From the NCBI RefSeq assembly GCF_000190595.1, contig NC_015167.1:3518501-3582500 (forward strand): 64,000 nt of DNA. The letters are read 5' to 3'. Every line of letters begins with the position of its first letter. Within the stretch, counting starts at the first letter, position 1. The stretch is from Cellulophaga lytica DSM 7489. Its GTDB lineage: Bacteria > Bacteroidota > Bacteroidia > Flavobacteriales > Flavobacteriaceae. This document shows positions 10,054-20,781 of this stretch, piece by piece. The notes beneath the pieces were generated by a model. It was not told where the DNA came from. It ran no database searches and saw only the letters and a program-made list of their open reading frames with translations. The position numbers and the translations under genes were made by a program.

Positions 10054-13000
10054 ATGACCTACAAAAAGAGATCCAAATCTATTCTTTTGTTGTTGATTTT
10101 ATTGATTTTACCTTTTATAGGTTTTGGAAATATACACCCAGACTTACCAAAGGCAACTATAGATAGTATTTTAAAAAACACTACTCCTAGTAGTTCTTTT
10201 TTGGATGTTAATAATTCTAAGAACACATTCTCTTTTGAAAATATTAGAAACGAATTTCCTGTACCTACACCTATCTTAAATGATAGAAATGAAGCTGCAG
10301 CAGTTTTAGAAGAAATAGACCTAAAAGATACTTGGGTTAATACTTTATCAAATAACGATATTGTAACCTTACCAGTAGGTATTAAAACCACTGTTAGTGA
10401 AGTAGAATACTCTATTGGAATAGCAAAAGCAACAATACACAAAGATTATACTGAGTTAACTGTTTTTGCTAGAGTTAGACTACCCCAAACAGATGAAAGC
10501 GGAGACCCTTTAGAAATATTTTTTGGCGCAAATAATGTAAAACTCTCTCACGATGGTGGAATTTTTGGCGATGCAAACCTTGTTCTTTTAGGAGATGTAC
10601 AAATACCTTTTAATGCTGGTAACTGGCTATTAGAACTTAAAGGTGGTTTTGACTATAAAACAGGAAACACAGATAACCTTACCTATGTTACTATAGACTG
10701 TAATGGTGTAAAAGAAATGGGTTTAGCAGCTGAGGTACAATTTTCTAGAAATTTAATTATTCCGGTGACTGATCTTGGTGAACCAGAAAAAGAATTTAAA
10801 AATGTACAAAGAATAGATGGTACAACAGCTCAGGTACCAAATAGAGTAACAGGAAAATTTAATATGGTTGCTAGTGGATGGAATGATATTGTTGCAACAA
10901 TAGACCTTCAGCCATTTACGCTATCTAAACATCCAGATAAATTTGTTTTTAATTTAAACGAAGCTACGCTAGATTTTAGTGATACTAGAACTCCTGATAT
11001 TCCTTTTCCTCAGCATTATCATGAGAAAGGTTTACTATTACCAAATGCCGAATTGTGGCGTGGTGTGTACGTTCAGTCTTTAGAGGTTTCTTTACCAAAG
11101 ACTTTTAAAACATCAGAAAGTATAGCTAAACAAGAGCGTGTAAAGTTTGCTGCCACCAATATGATTATTGATAACAATGGAGTATCTGGACTATTTTCTG
11201 CAGAAAATATTATTCCACTAGATAAAGGAAGAACTAATGACAAAAAAGCTTGGGCTTTTTCTGTTGATTATATTGATGTTGAACTTACTACAAACCGCAT
11301 AACTAGTGCTGCGTTTGACGGACAAATAGTTTTGCCTATTTCAGCTAAAAAAGAAACAACTTCTTCTACTAATAAAGATGATAAAAAATTAGGCTTATCA
11401 TATAAAGGTTTAATAAGTGAAGAGGAATATCTTGTGCGTGTTGCTACTGCAGATACACTAAACTTTAATGTATGGCAAGCTAAAGCACAATTACTACCAA
11501 ATTCATTTATTGAGTTAAAAGTAGCAGATAATAACTTTAAGCCTAAAGCGGTATTAAATGGTCGTATGGCAATATCTGCTAGTCAAAAAGAATCTTTAGA
11601 AAATGAAGGCACCAAAGATGCAGATAGTAGCATGGTTAACTTTAAAGGTATAGAGTTTCAGAATTTAGTATTACAGACTGAAGCCCCTATTTTACAAGTA
11701 GATTATTTTGGATACAAAGATGAAGTTAAACTTGCCAACTTCCCTGTATCAATAGCAGATATTGCTTTTAACTCTAATGACCAAGAAGCTGGTATTTCAT
11801 TTGATTTGAAAATAAATCTTATGGGAAAATCAGATAAAGGTTTTGCTGCGGATGCAAGATTAGGAATCATAGGTAAATTTAGTGAGGAGAATTTTGTTCA
11901 AAAATGGAAGTATGACCGTATAGATCTTTCAGAAATAAATATTGAAGCTAATATGGGTGCGGTTAAAATAAAAGGAGGCTTACTTCTTATGAATGACGAC
12001 CCTATTTATGGCAATGGCTTCTCTGGAAATATAGAAGGTACATTTAGTGAATTTGGACCAATTACGTGTAAAGCTATTTTTGGAAAAAGAGAATTCAGGT
12101 ATTGGTATGTAGATGCTGCTGTTCACGGGCTTAAAATAAATGCAGGACCAATACAGCTTTCTGGTTTTGCAGGTGGTGCATTTTATAAAATGACAAGGCA
12201 ACCAAATGCTGGCCCAGATTTTTCTCCTTCAGGACTTTCATATATTCCTAATGCTGATACTGGCTTAGGTGTAAAGGCAATGATTTTTGGAGGTATTCCT
12301 GATGAAAGTGCAATAAGTATTGGTGCTGGTTTTGAAATAGAATTTAACAACAATGGCGGTGTAAATAGATTAGGTTTCTTTGGTGAAGCACAAATGATGA
12401 AAGCTTTTGATATTCCCAACCCTGTTGCTAAACTTACAGATAAGCTAGGCAAAATGGTAGACACAGAGGCCTTAAATGGTGTAATGGACAGCAAAGTTGG
12501 TAAAACTTTTTTAGACAAAGCAGATGATGAATATGAAAGTGAAGTTGTTGGTGAAGCTGGTATAACAGCTAAAATAGGAATGGAGTTCGATTTTGTAAAC
12601 AAATCATTCCATGCAACTATGGATTTATATGTAAATGTTGTTGGTGGCGTATTACAAGGTAGAGCTTCTGGTGGTAGAGCTGGTTGGGGTGTTTTTCATT
12701 CTTCGGAAGACGAATGGTATGTACATATGGGTACACCAACAGACAGACTTGGTTTAAAACTAGGAGTTGGTGCAATATCTGCACAAGCAGGCGGATATTT
12801 TATGTTAGGTGACAACATACCTGGTAGTCCACCTCCTCCTGCTATTGTAGCAGAAATTTTAGGAGTAGATGCTGAGTCCTTAAATTATATGAGAGATGAA
12901 AATGCTCTAGGTGATGGACGCGGTTTTGCCTTTGGAACGGACTTTTCTATAGACACTGGCGATATGAACTTTTTAATGTTCTACGCTCGTTTTCAGGCTG

Positions 13001-14775
13001 GTTTAGGGTTTGATATTATGCTTAAAGATTACGGCCAGGCACAATGTGTAAACACAGGAGACCAAGTTGGTATTAATGGTTGGTATGCTAACGGACAAGC
13101 ATATGCTTATTTACAAGGTGAACTAGGTATCAACCTAAAATTATTCTTTGTTAAAAAACGTATTCCTATTATAAAAGCTGGTGCGGCTGTATTATTACAA
13201 GCTAAAGCCCCTAACCCTGTTTGGATGCGTGGTTATGTAGGCGGACATTATGACTTACTAGGTGGTTTAGTTAAAGGTAAATTTAACTTTAAAGTAACTA
13301 TTGGTGAAGAGTGCGAGTTTGACAATGCATCACCACTTGGAGGGTTAAAAATAATTAGTGACCTAACACCAAGAGATGGTGAAACAGAAGCTGATGTTTT
13401 TGCAACGCCACAAGCAGCATTTAATATGGCTGTAGAAAAAGCATTGACAATTCCTGAAGCCGATGGCGACCATATTTATAAAATTACCTTAGACGAATTT
13501 AAAATTACAGATGAAAGTAATACCGAAATCACTGGTTCTTTAGAATGGGGAGAAAATAGTAACAATGTAACATTTGTTCCTGAAGATATTTTACCTCCTT
13601 CAACACCATTAAAAGTCAGCGTAACAGTTGGTTTTAAAGAGAGAGTAAATGGTGTTTACCAAATAGTAATGGTAGATGGTGCTCCTGCAAAAGAAACAGA
13701 AGAACGTTCTTTTACTACAGGTGGAGCACCAGAATACATTCCTTTAAAAAACATTGTATACTCCTACCCTGTTATAGATCAAGAGTATTACTATCCTAAA
13801 GAGTATAATAAAGGTTATATACAATTAAAACAAGGTCAAGATTATTTGTTTGACGATTCGCAATGGAAAAGTGAATTGGCATTAATCAGTGAAACTGGTG
13901 AAGAAGATAAACCTGAATTTTCATACAACAATACTAACAACACAATTAATTATACTTTACCAACATTAGATAAATCTACAAATTATTCATTATCTATTTT
14001 TAGTAAACCAAAAAATGCAAGTTCAGAATCTACATTTACTAGAACAGAAAACAATACAGATTTTGGTAATGATAATACAGTTACTGTTACAGATAATAAT
14101 GCGCAATCTGTTTCTAAAGATGGTAGTATAGAACGTATAGGTTATAATTTTAGTAGTAGTGCTTACAACACTTTTGCTAAAAAAATAAAAGCAATAAAAG
14201 TTAATAACTATGGTTGGGGTAAAATTGCAAATGATGTGGTTTACCTATATAACGCTATAGATAACCACGAGGCTTTTGAAACTGCAGAGCTAGTAGGTAC
14301 TGCCTATACAGATAACAAACCAATGGTAGTTGCAGAATCCGACTTAAATGATAGTTATTTTAAGCAAGATATAAATCCAATTTTATATCAAAAATACAGT
14401 TCAGGTGCGTATAAAATAGAACGTCCAGAAGATCCATATGGTTTACCTCCAAAAAGAGCATTACCGTTGTTTACAAATTATATTACAAACATCGCATATG
14501 GTATTAATAAAGGATGGACAAGAACTCATTTTCCGTTCAGGTATAATTTGCCTGAAATCTATAAATTAGATTACACTACTACTAAAAATAAGGTTTTAAA
14601 TGATTACGTAGATGGTCTAATCACAGTAAATAATCCAAACGCAGCAATACTAGATACAGAGTATATTTTTATACCAAAAGGAACATACACTATAAAAGTA
14701 CAATATGTTTTACCTGGCAATAAATTAGGTACATCTGAAACTATAAACTTTAAAAATCTATTAGACTTAAAATAG
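10054..14775 (+). CDS. Very large secreted beta-rich protein of the toxin cluster
   Basis: A 1573 aa protein with an N-terminal signal peptide (residues ~1-26, KRSKSILLLLILLILPFIGFG). The body is predicted beta-rich, full of Gly and aromatic residues and with no enzymatic motif that I recognise. Residues ~1095-1230 resemble an SbsA-type bacterial Ig-like domain (DLTPRDGETEADVFATPQAAF ... ERSFTTGG). There is no lipobox and no obvious T9SS sorting domain. It is the first gene of a same-strand run that leads to the polymorphic toxin at 23319, so I infer a surface or periplasmic structural role in presenting or exporting that toxin. Function is otherwise unknown. Confidence 0.8.
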   Translation: MTYKKRSKSILLLLILLILPFIGFGNIHPDLPKATIDSILKNTTPSSSFLDVNNSKNTFSFENIRNEFPVPTPILNDRNEAAAVLEEIDLKDTWVNTLSNNDIVTLPVGIKTTVSEVEYSIGIAKATIHKDYTELTVFARVRLPQTDESGDPLEIFFGANNVKLSHDGGIFGDANLVLLGDVQIPFNAGNWLLELKGGFDYKTGNTDNLTYVTIDCNGVKEMGLAAEVQFSRNLIIPVTDLGEPEKEFKNVQRIDGTTAQVPNRVTGKFNMVASGWNDIVATIDLQPFTLSKHPDKFVFNLNEATLDFSDTRTPDIPFPQHYHEKGLLLPNAELWRGVYVQSLEVSLPKTFKTSESIAKQERVKFAATNMIIDNNGVSGLFSAENIIPLDKGRTNDKKAWAFSVDYIDVELTTNRITSAAFDGQIVLPISAKKETTSSTNKDDKKLGLSYKGLISEEEYLVRVATADTLNFNVWQAKAQLLPNSFIELKVADNNFKPKAVLNGRMAISASQKESLENEGTKDADSSMVNFKGIEFQNLVLQTEAPILQVDYFGYKDEVKLANFPVSIADIAFNSNDQEAGISFDLKINLMGKSDKGFAADARLGIIGKFSEENFVQKWKYDRIDLSEINIEANMGAVKIKGGLLLMNDDPIYGNGFSGNIEGTFSEFGPITCKAIFGKREFRYWYVDAAVHGLKINAGPIQLSGFAGGAFYKMTRQPNAGPDFSPSGLSYIPNADTGLGVKAMIFGGIPDESAISIGAGFEIEFNNNGGVNRLGFFGEAQMMKAFDIPNPVAKLTDKLGKMVDTEALNGVMDSKVGKTFLDKADDEYESEVVGEAGITAKIGMEFDFVNKSFHATMDLYVNVVGGVLQGRASGGRAGWGVFHSSEDEWYVHMGTPTDRLGLKLGVGAISAQAGGYFMLGDNIPGSPPPPAIVAEILGVDAESLNYMRDENALGDGRGFAFGTDFSIDTGDMNFLMFYARFQAGLGFDIMLKDYGQAQCVNTGDQVGINGWYANGQAYAYLQGELGINLKLFFVKKRIPIIKAGAAVLLQAKAPNPVWMRGYVGGHYDLLGGLVKGKFNFKVTIGEECEFDNASPLGGLKIISDLTPRDGETEADVFATPQAAFNMAVEKALTIPEADGDHIYKITLDEFKITDESNTEITGSLEWGENSNNVTFVPEDILPPSTPLKVSVTVGFKERVNGVYQIVMVDGAPAKETEERSFTTGGAPEYIPLKNIVYSYPVIDQEYYYPKEYNKGYIQLKQGQDYLFDDSQWKSELALISETGEEDKPEFSYNNTNNTINYTLPTLDKSTNYSLSIFSKPKNASSESTFTRTENNTDFGNDNTVTVTDNNAQSVSKDGSIERIGYNFSSSAYNTFAKKIKAIKVNNYGWGKIANDVVYLYNAIDNHEAFETAELVGTAYTDNKPMVVAESDLNDSYFKQDINPILYQKYSSGAYKIERPEDPYGLPPKRALPLFTNYITNIAYGINKGWTRTHFPFRYNLPEIYKLDYTTTKNKVLNDYVDGLITVNNPNAAILDTEYIFIPKGTYTIKVQYVLPGNKLGTSETINFKNLLDLK

Positions 14776-14842
14776 CAAATGTCTGAACAAACCGAAAAAA
14801 GACACTAAAGAGGAGTAGGTAATTTAAAACAAAAATAATTAT

Positions 14843-15262
14843 ATGAAAAAAGTATTTGTAATGGCAACTGTAGTATTTATTTTATTACTAACTTCTTGCA
14901 ATAAAAATGATGATGACAATTCTCAAGACCCACTTATTGGCGTATGGAATTATAAATCAGTATCCTATATTAATGACACTGGAGAAACTGTAAATGTAAA
15001 CTATGATGATTGTGAAAAAAAATCAACATACGAATTTACAGCTGATGGAAAGTTTAAAGACACATATTATGTTTCTGTGGAAAATGAATGTCTTAAGGAC
15101 GGGGAAGATCCTGGTACTTGGAAAAAATCAGCTGACAAAGTTTATGAAATTAAGAGTGCTGATGTTAGCTTTTCTGGAGAGATTAAATTTTCTGGCAATA
15201 CAATTACCATAAATTTTGATGATGATGGAGAACCATATATAGCAGTATTCGAAAAAAAATAA
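14843..15262 (+). CDS. Lipocalin-like lipoprotein
   Basis: A 139 aa lipoprotein with signal peptide and lipobox (LLLTSCNKNDDD, Cys19). The motif PLIGVWNYKSVSY followed by YEFTADGKFKD and PGTWKK is typical of the lipocalin-like domains common in Bacteroidota lipoproteins. It is probably anchored in the outer membrane; the ligand is unknown. It sits 67 bases after the 1573 aa gene and is followed by a strong hairpin, so it may be a small insertion in the cluster rather than a core part. Confidence 0.75.
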   Translation: MKKVFVMATVVFILLLTSCNKNDDDNSQDPLIGVWNYKSVSYINDTGETVNVNYDDCEKKSTYEFTADGKFKDTYYVSVENECLKDGEDPGTWKKSADKVYEIKSADVSFSGEIKFSGNTITINFDDDGEPYIAVFEKK

Positions 15263-15268
15263 TTAACT

Positions 15269-15303
15269 ATACAAGCTTTTGTTAATAGAACAAAAGCTTG
15301 TAT
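15269..15303. terminator. Perfect 15-bp hairpin after the lipocalin-like gene
   Basis: Arms 15269-15283 and 15289-15303 are perfectly complementary with a 5-nt loop. There is no T run on either side, so this is either a terminator lacking a U tract or an mRNA-processing or stability hairpin inside the cluster. Confidence 0.5.
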
Positions 15304-15350
15304 TAACTCCTGACTAAAAACAGATACATAAATTAATTTTTATCTACCTT

Positions 15351-17429
15351 ATGAGGTATCTACTCTTTCTTTTCTTCTTTGTTACGCATTCCACATTCTT
15401 GCTTGCTCAACAACAAGATAGTATTTCAGCGCCGTCTATACAAGCTATTGCCAGAGCACAACAAGGCAAAATATTAGTGCGTTGGGCACCAACAGATGCT
15501 AGTATATGGCAAAGAGCAAACACTTACGGCTATACACTAGAACGCTTTACAGTATATAGAGATGGTAAAAGATTAGACGCACCAGAACAAAAAAGTATTG
15601 TTACTGGCGCTTTAAAACCTGCTCCTATAGAATCTTGGGAAGAAATTTCTATGTCTAATGATAATGCAGCCATACTAGCACAAGCAATTCACGGTGAAGA
15701 TTTTGAAGTAGGTACAGATGAAGGTGAACTAATGGCTATTGTAAATAAAGTACAACAATTAGAACAGCGTTATTCTTTTGCTTTATTTGCTGCTGATATG
15801 AATTTTGAAGCTGCAAAATTAGCTGGCTTGGGTTTTGAAGATACCGATATTAAAAGTAACGAGGGTTATTTATACCGCGTAAAATCTGCTATTCCCGCAG
15901 AGTTAGCTACTAATGTAAAAGAAGGTTTAATTTATATAGAAGCTTCTAATACAGAGCCACTACCCGCTCCTATAGATTTAGTGGGTGTTTTTAAAGATAA
16001 AGAGGTATTACTTACGTGGGAATATGAGCTGTTTAAAAGTATTTACGCAACGTACTATGTAGAACGTTCTGAAGATGGTACCAATTACAAACGTTTAGAC
16101 AACTTACCATTAGTAAATCTAAACAACACAGAAGATTCACCTACAAAACGTATGTATTATGTAGATACTTTAGCTCAAAACAACAAAAAATACTACTATA
16201 GAGTATTAGGCGTTTCGCCTTTTGGAGAGCAAGGTAAGCCCTCAAAATCTATTGTTGGTCAAGGTCAAAAAGCACTAACTGCAACACCTTTTATTACCAA
16301 TCATAAATTAATTGGAGACACCAATGCCGATATATTCTGGGAGTTTCCAAAAGAAAAAGAACCGGAAGTAGCTGAATTTCAAATAAGAGCTGCTACTAAA
16401 GATAATGGCAAATATGAAATTATTAAAAGAGGTATAACTCCGCAAGTAAGATCTGCAAATATAACCACACAATATGCTACAAATTATATAAAAGTAATTG
16501 CAGTAGGTAAAGATAGTACAGAAACAGCCTCGTTTTCTGCTTTAGTGCAGTTTGTAGATTCTATTCCGCCTGCAAAACCAGTTGGACTAATTGGTGTTAT
16601 GGATAGTTTAGGAATAACTACAATTACTTGGGAACCAAACACAGAAAAGGATATGCTAGGCTACCGCGTTTTTAGAGGTAATATAAAAAACGAAGAATAC
16701 GCACAAATTACAATAGATCCGGTTACCACAAATAAGTTTACAGATACAGTACAAGTTAAATCTTTAAATGATAAAGTATACTATACTGTGGTAGCTGTAG
16801 ATAACAGATACAATAACTCAGACTACTCTGAGGTGTTAGAAATTAAAAAGCCAGATGTTGTACCACCATCTTCCCCTATTTTTAAAGAATATAAGGTTTA
16901 TAAAGATGGAGTTTCGCTTTCTTGGATAAAAAGTGTTAGTACAGATGTAGACAGGCATCAACTTTACCGTAAAAATAAAAGCACTGTGAGCGAATGGGAA
17001 CTTGTTTTTGAAACCAATGACACTATCACAAATTTTGAAGACACAAAAGTAGCAGCTGCAACAAAATACACCTATAAAATTCAGGCTATAGATGATAGCG
17101 GACTGATATCTGCCGACTCACCTACCCTAACCATAGAAACAGCTTCTAATACAGTAGACAAAGTTTTAAAGGGTTTAAACGCAACAGTAGACAGAGAGCA
17201 AAACAACATTACACTAAACTGGCGAAAATTACCATCAGAAATTAAAGAGTTGGTCATTTTTAAATCTAAAAAAGAAGGGAAACCTTCTACTTGGAAACAA
17301 TTGCCAGCAACACTTACAAAAATTAGAGACAACAATATATCTCCTAATAATATCTATATCTACCAAGTACGCCCTGTATTTGCAAATGGTAGTTTTGGAA
17401 CTTTAGAGACTTTAGAAGTAAATTATTAA
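15351..17429 (+). CDS. Secreted fibronectin type III repeat protein
   Basis: A 692 aa protein with a signal peptide (MRYLLFLFFFVTHSTFLLAQ). Several fibronectin type III-like modules follow from about residue 200 (APIDLVGVFKDKEVLLTWEY, KPVGLIGVMDSLGITTITWEP, SSPIFKEYKVYKDGVSLSWI, GLNATVDREQNNITLNW). They have the usual Trp and Tyr core positions. No enzyme motif, lipobox or T9SS tail is seen. It ends three bases before the next gene, so the two are probably co-translated. A role as a binding or scaffold partner of the neighbouring secreted proteins is inferred. Confidence 0.8.
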   Translation: MRYLLFLFFFVTHSTFLLAQQQDSISAPSIQAIARAQQGKILVRWAPTDASIWQRANTYGYTLERFTVYRDGKRLDAPEQKSIVTGALKPAPIESWEEISMSNDNAAILAQAIHGEDFEVGTDEGELMAIVNKVQQLEQRYSFALFAADMNFEAAKLAGLGFEDTDIKSNEGYLYRVKSAIPAELATNVKEGLIYIEASNTEPLPAPIDLVGVFKDKEVLLTWEYELFKSIYATYYVERSEDGTNYKRLDNLPLVNLNNTEDSPTKRMYYVDTLAQNNKKYYYRVLGVSPFGEQGKPSKSIVGQGQKALTATPFITNHKLIGDTNADIFWEFPKEKEPEVAEFQIRAATKDNGKYEIIKRGITPQVRSANITTQYATNYIKVIAVGKDSTETASFSALVQFVDSIPPAKPVGLIGVMDSLGITTITWEPNTEKDMLGYRVFRGNIKNEEYAQITIDPVTTNKFTDTVQVKSLNDKVYYTVVAVDNRYNNSDYSEVLEIKKPDVVPPSSPIFKEYKVYKDGVSLSWIKSVSTDVDRHQLYRKNKSTVSEWELVFETNDTITNFEDTKVAAATKYTYKIQAIDDSGLISADSPTLTIETASNTVDKVLKGLNATVDREQNNITLNWRKLPSEIKELVIFKSKKEGKPSTWKQLPATLTKIRDNNISPNNIYIYQVRPVFANGSFGTLETLEVNY

Positions 17430-17432
17430 GCT

Positions 17433-20400
17433 ATGAGAAAGATATTATGCATTATTCTAGTGTTATTCAGTTTCGTAAAGCTATGTAATGCCCAAGAAAG
17501 TTATGTGATAAATTTTACTAACTTAACATACAAAGCCGATAGAAATGTTAAAAATAGTACTTCATCAAACCTGAATATAACTCTTCATTATGCTAATGGC
17601 GATATTGAACAATTGTATTATAGAGACATAAGGGATAATACATCTGAAAATAACTTTAGTATAAAACCATTGATAAGGTATAAACGGCCTAGCCATATTA
17701 ATGTTTATATGTTTGTTAACTTTAGACCTGCCTCAGATGTTAATATAAATGATAATCTTATTATAAATTCTGGTTGTTTGAATCAAAAAAAATATTTATG
17801 GATTGATGATGATGGAGGTTTAAATCCAAACTTAAGCTTCAACTACTCTGTAGAACCTATTTTTAAAATATATAATTCTAATCTACAAAAATCAATTGGC
17901 TGGGAAGATGAATTTGAAGTAAAAGTAGAAGATAACTCTACTGGTTTTCCTACTTCGCTTTACAATTGGAAGTATCAAGTTGTTGAAAAAGATACTGATG
18001 CTAAAGATACAGCATGGCTTAATATGCCAGCATTTACTAAAGGAAAAAAATCTTTTTCTATTACTCCTAATAGTTTTTTAAAACCTGAAGATATAGGAAA
18101 AAAAATAATATTTACTATTGAAACTTGCGCAGGGGTATATTCTCAAAATGATATTTATTATGACATACTCCCATCTGCACCACACATCACAGCTATTGAA
18201 AATAATACTGGTTTACGTTGTAATGGCGAAAAAGATGCTGAAGTAACACTTGTTTTTGATAAAAATTTAGAACCTGGGGAAAGTTTTGCTTTGCAATTAT
18301 CAGACTTATCTGTTCAAACAGGTACTGATGAAACTGGAGAGCCATTATATGCTAAAATAGATATTGACCCAAAATTTAATAATATTACTGCTAATGATAT
18401 TGTTAATAACAGATTAACTATAGCAGGTTTACCAGGAAGTACTAATGATGGTTTTCGTATTGAGTTTGTTGGTGGTACTACCATTTTTGCTGATGGTGAT
18501 AATCATAAAATTGATTTTAAAGTTTATGAACCTGATTTTGTGCAATTTACTCTTACAGATGCAACCAAAGTATACTGTAAAGATGGACAAGATGGTACCG
18601 TTTTAATTACAGCAGAAGGTGGTACAAATGGTAATTATCAATACCAACTAACAAGACCAGATGGTACTATTGAAGATTGGGTTAATTTTGATCATACTTA
18701 TACACATACGGTTAGTGACTTATCTGCAGGACTCAATAAAATTAAGGTTAGAGATGGCAACCAATGTGTGGCAAAAGAATTAGTACCTGATGAGGATGGT
18801 AATGATACTCCCGATCATGATACCGATTTAACTTTAGAACAATTAATTAAAGAACCTAACAACATATTAGCTTTAAAATTTTTACCAGTAACAATTGACA
18901 GATTAAAAGATAGTAACGACGCTACCGCAAATGGCTTCACTGATGGCCGTATTATTGCTGTAGTTACTGGTGGTACAGCACCTTATAATGTAGTATGGAC
19001 GAATAAAAATACTGGAGTTGAAGTTACAACTGTTTCTAGTTCTCCATATGATGCAGTTGAAGAAAGTCAAACTTTTACTTTAAACAATATTGGAGAAGGC
19101 ACATATACTTTAACTGTAACAGATGCTAACCATACGCAAGCAACACAAAAAACTACTTGTTTTGCTGAAGGAGATTTTTCTATAGAAGATCCTGATGAAT
19201 TACTACTTACTATTGAAGAAACAAACCCTGTTTCTTGTAACAGTTTAAATGAGTTTAACAATCCTGTTGGAGACGGACAATTAGTTGCTCACGCTACAGG
19301 TGGTATTAAATTAGATGCTTTAGCAAATAGTGGATTACCATATTATTATACTTGGAAAAAAGAAGATGAAAACGGAGTTTTTCAAGTACTTACAGAAGAA
19401 AAAGATAGTATTATTAGCAATTTAACTGCTGCTCGTTACTCAGTAAATATTAGAGATGCAAACGGTATTGTTATTGGCAATTATGTAAACAATAGTTTGG
19501 TTAATGAGACGGATGTTATTCACGACTTACTAGATCCTGAACCTTTTGTAATTACTTTCACCAAAGGAGATTTATTATGTTCTGATGGCACTGAAGGTTG
19601 GGCAGAAGCTACAATCACTGGTGGAACTGGTTCGTATACATTAAACTGGTCTAACGGTTCTACAGAACCTAGAATTGAAAATCTTGAAAAAGGAACTTAC
19701 CTTCTTTTTGTTACAGATGAAAAAGGGTGTCAGGCTACGAGTCAAGTTATAATTGATGCTCCTAACCCACTCCAAGTTGCTATTTTAGAAGAAAACGATC
19801 CTGTTTGTAACAACGGATCAGACGGTGTAATATCTTTAGGTATTAGTGGAGGGTTAGAAGATTACACCTATAATTGGCTTAAAGATGGTAATGTTATACC
19901 TAGTCAGACTGGTTTTTACGCCAACAACTTAACCGCAGGTACATATACCATTACAGTTTCAGACGCTAATTTATGTTCAGAAACAGTAGAAATTACATTA
20001 GAAAATCCTAGTCCAGATTTAATTAGCTTAGGAGAAGACAGATTACTTTGTGGCGGACAAAGTGTTGTTTTAGATGCAACATACCAAGGTAGTGGCACCA
20101 CATATTTATGGACATCAGATAACGGATTTACAAGTACAAAGCCTAGCATTGAAGTTACAGAAGCTGGCACTTATACTGTAGAAGTTACAACTTTACTTGG
20201 TTGTAATGGTGGTGATAGTATTGTAATTACAGTATCAGATACGCCAATAGATGCTCACTTTATTGTAAGTACTCAGGCTTTTGCTGGTGAAGAATTAGCT
20301 TTGGTAAATATTAGTGAACCTATAGGCGATAAAGTAGAATGGTTTTTACCAGAGGAAGCTGTAATTATTGCTAAAACAGATGAAAATGTTATTCTTTTGT

Positions 20401-20780
20401 TTGATGAACCTGGTTCTTATGATATATTGCTACGCTCTAACCAAGGAACTTGTTTCTTAGACTATATGAAAACTATTATTATTGGCGAAGCAGAAAACAT
20501 TCCAGATATTGGCGATGCTGAAACGCCTTTCATTCAAGAGTTTAAAATATATCCTAACCCTTCTAGTGGCCAATTTTATGTAGATATTTTACTTTCTGAG
20601 GCTAGCCCTATTTCACTTAAAATATTTAGTATGGCGTCTCAAGGTTTGGTAAACGAGCGTAAAGAAAAAGCTGCTGTTAATTTTAATCTAGAATATGGTA
20701 CAACATTAGCTTCTGGAACATATGTTCTTTTGTTAGAAACTGCTAAAGGGAGTGAAATCAGAAAAATTATTATTAACTAG
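17433..20780 (+). CDS. T9SS-exported SprB-repeat surface protein
   Basis: A 1115 aa protein with a signal peptide (MRKILCIILVLFSFVKLCNAQ). SprB-like repeats are seen at about residues 379, 486, 711 and 786, each with the pattern C-x-DG-x-[DE]G ... GG-x(3-5)-Y-x-W/Y and a GTYTLTVTD-type end. An Ig-like module (VVLDATYQGSGTTYLWTSDNG) and a PKD-like module follow. Residues ~1033-1115 form a type A T9SS sorting domain (FKIYPNPSSGQFYV ... SGTYVLLLETAKGSEIRKIIIN). It is therefore predicted to be exported by T9SS and attached to the cell surface. SprB repeats are known from gliding adhesins. It lies in the tight part of the cluster, one base before the PKD lipoprotein. Confidence 0.85.
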   Translation: MRKILCIILVLFSFVKLCNAQESYVINFTNLTYKADRNVKNSTSSNLNITLHYANGDIEQLYYRDIRDNTSENNFSIKPLIRYKRPSHINVYMFVNFRPASDVNINDNLIINSGCLNQKKYLWIDDDGGLNPNLSFNYSVEPIFKIYNSNLQKSIGWEDEFEVKVEDNSTGFPTSLYNWKYQVVEKDTDAKDTAWLNMPAFTKGKKSFSITPNSFLKPEDIGKKIIFTIETCAGVYSQNDIYYDILPSAPHITAIENNTGLRCNGEKDAEVTLVFDKNLEPGESFALQLSDLSVQTGTDETGEPLYAKIDIDPKFNNITANDIVNNRLTIAGLPGSTNDGFRIEFVGGTTIFADGDNHKIDFKVYEPDFVQFTLTDATKVYCKDGQDGTVLITAEGGTNGNYQYQLTRPDGTIEDWVNFDHTYTHTVSDLSAGLNKIKVRDGNQCVAKELVPDEDGNDTPDHDTDLTLEQLIKEPNNILALKFLPVTIDRLKDSNDATANGFTDGRIIAVVTGGTAPYNVVWTNKNTGVEVTTVSSSPYDAVEESQTFTLNNIGEGTYTLTVTDANHTQATQKTTCFAEGDFSIEDPDELLLTIEETNPVSCNSLNEFNNPVGDGQLVAHATGGIKLDALANSGLPYYYTWKKEDENGVFQVLTEEKDSIISNLTAARYSVNIRDANGIVIGNYVNNSLVNETDVIHDLLDPEPFVITFTKGDLLCSDGTEGWAEATITGGTGSYTLNWSNGSTEPRIENLEKGTYLLFVTDEKGCQATSQVIIDAPNPLQVAILEENDPVCNNGSDGVISLGISGGLEDYTYNWLKDGNVIPSQTGFYANNLTAGTYTITVSDANLCSETVEITLENPSPDLISLGEDRLLCGGQSVVLDATYQGSGTTYLWTSDNGFTSTKPSIEVTEAGTYTVEVTTLLGCNGGDSIVITVSDTPIDAHFIVSTQAFAGEELALVNISEPIGDKVEWFLPEEAVIIAKTDENVILLFDEPGSYDILLRSNQGTCFLDYMKTIIIGEAENIPDIGDAETPFIQEFKIYPNPSSGQFYVDILLSEASPISLKIFSMASQGLVNERKEKAAVNFNLEYGTTLASGTYVLLLETAKGSEIRKIIIN

Positions 20781-20781
20781 T

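Noticed and set aside
10059-10442. Long reading frame on the minus strand opposite the 1573 aa gene
   Set aside because: It is a mirror of the plus-strand coding region without a start signal or family pattern; similar frames opposite many genes were dropped.
20752-20781. Start of the PKD lipoprotein inside the upstream gene
   Set aside because: The ATG at 20782 gives a proper lipoprotein signal peptide and follows the upstream stop by one base.
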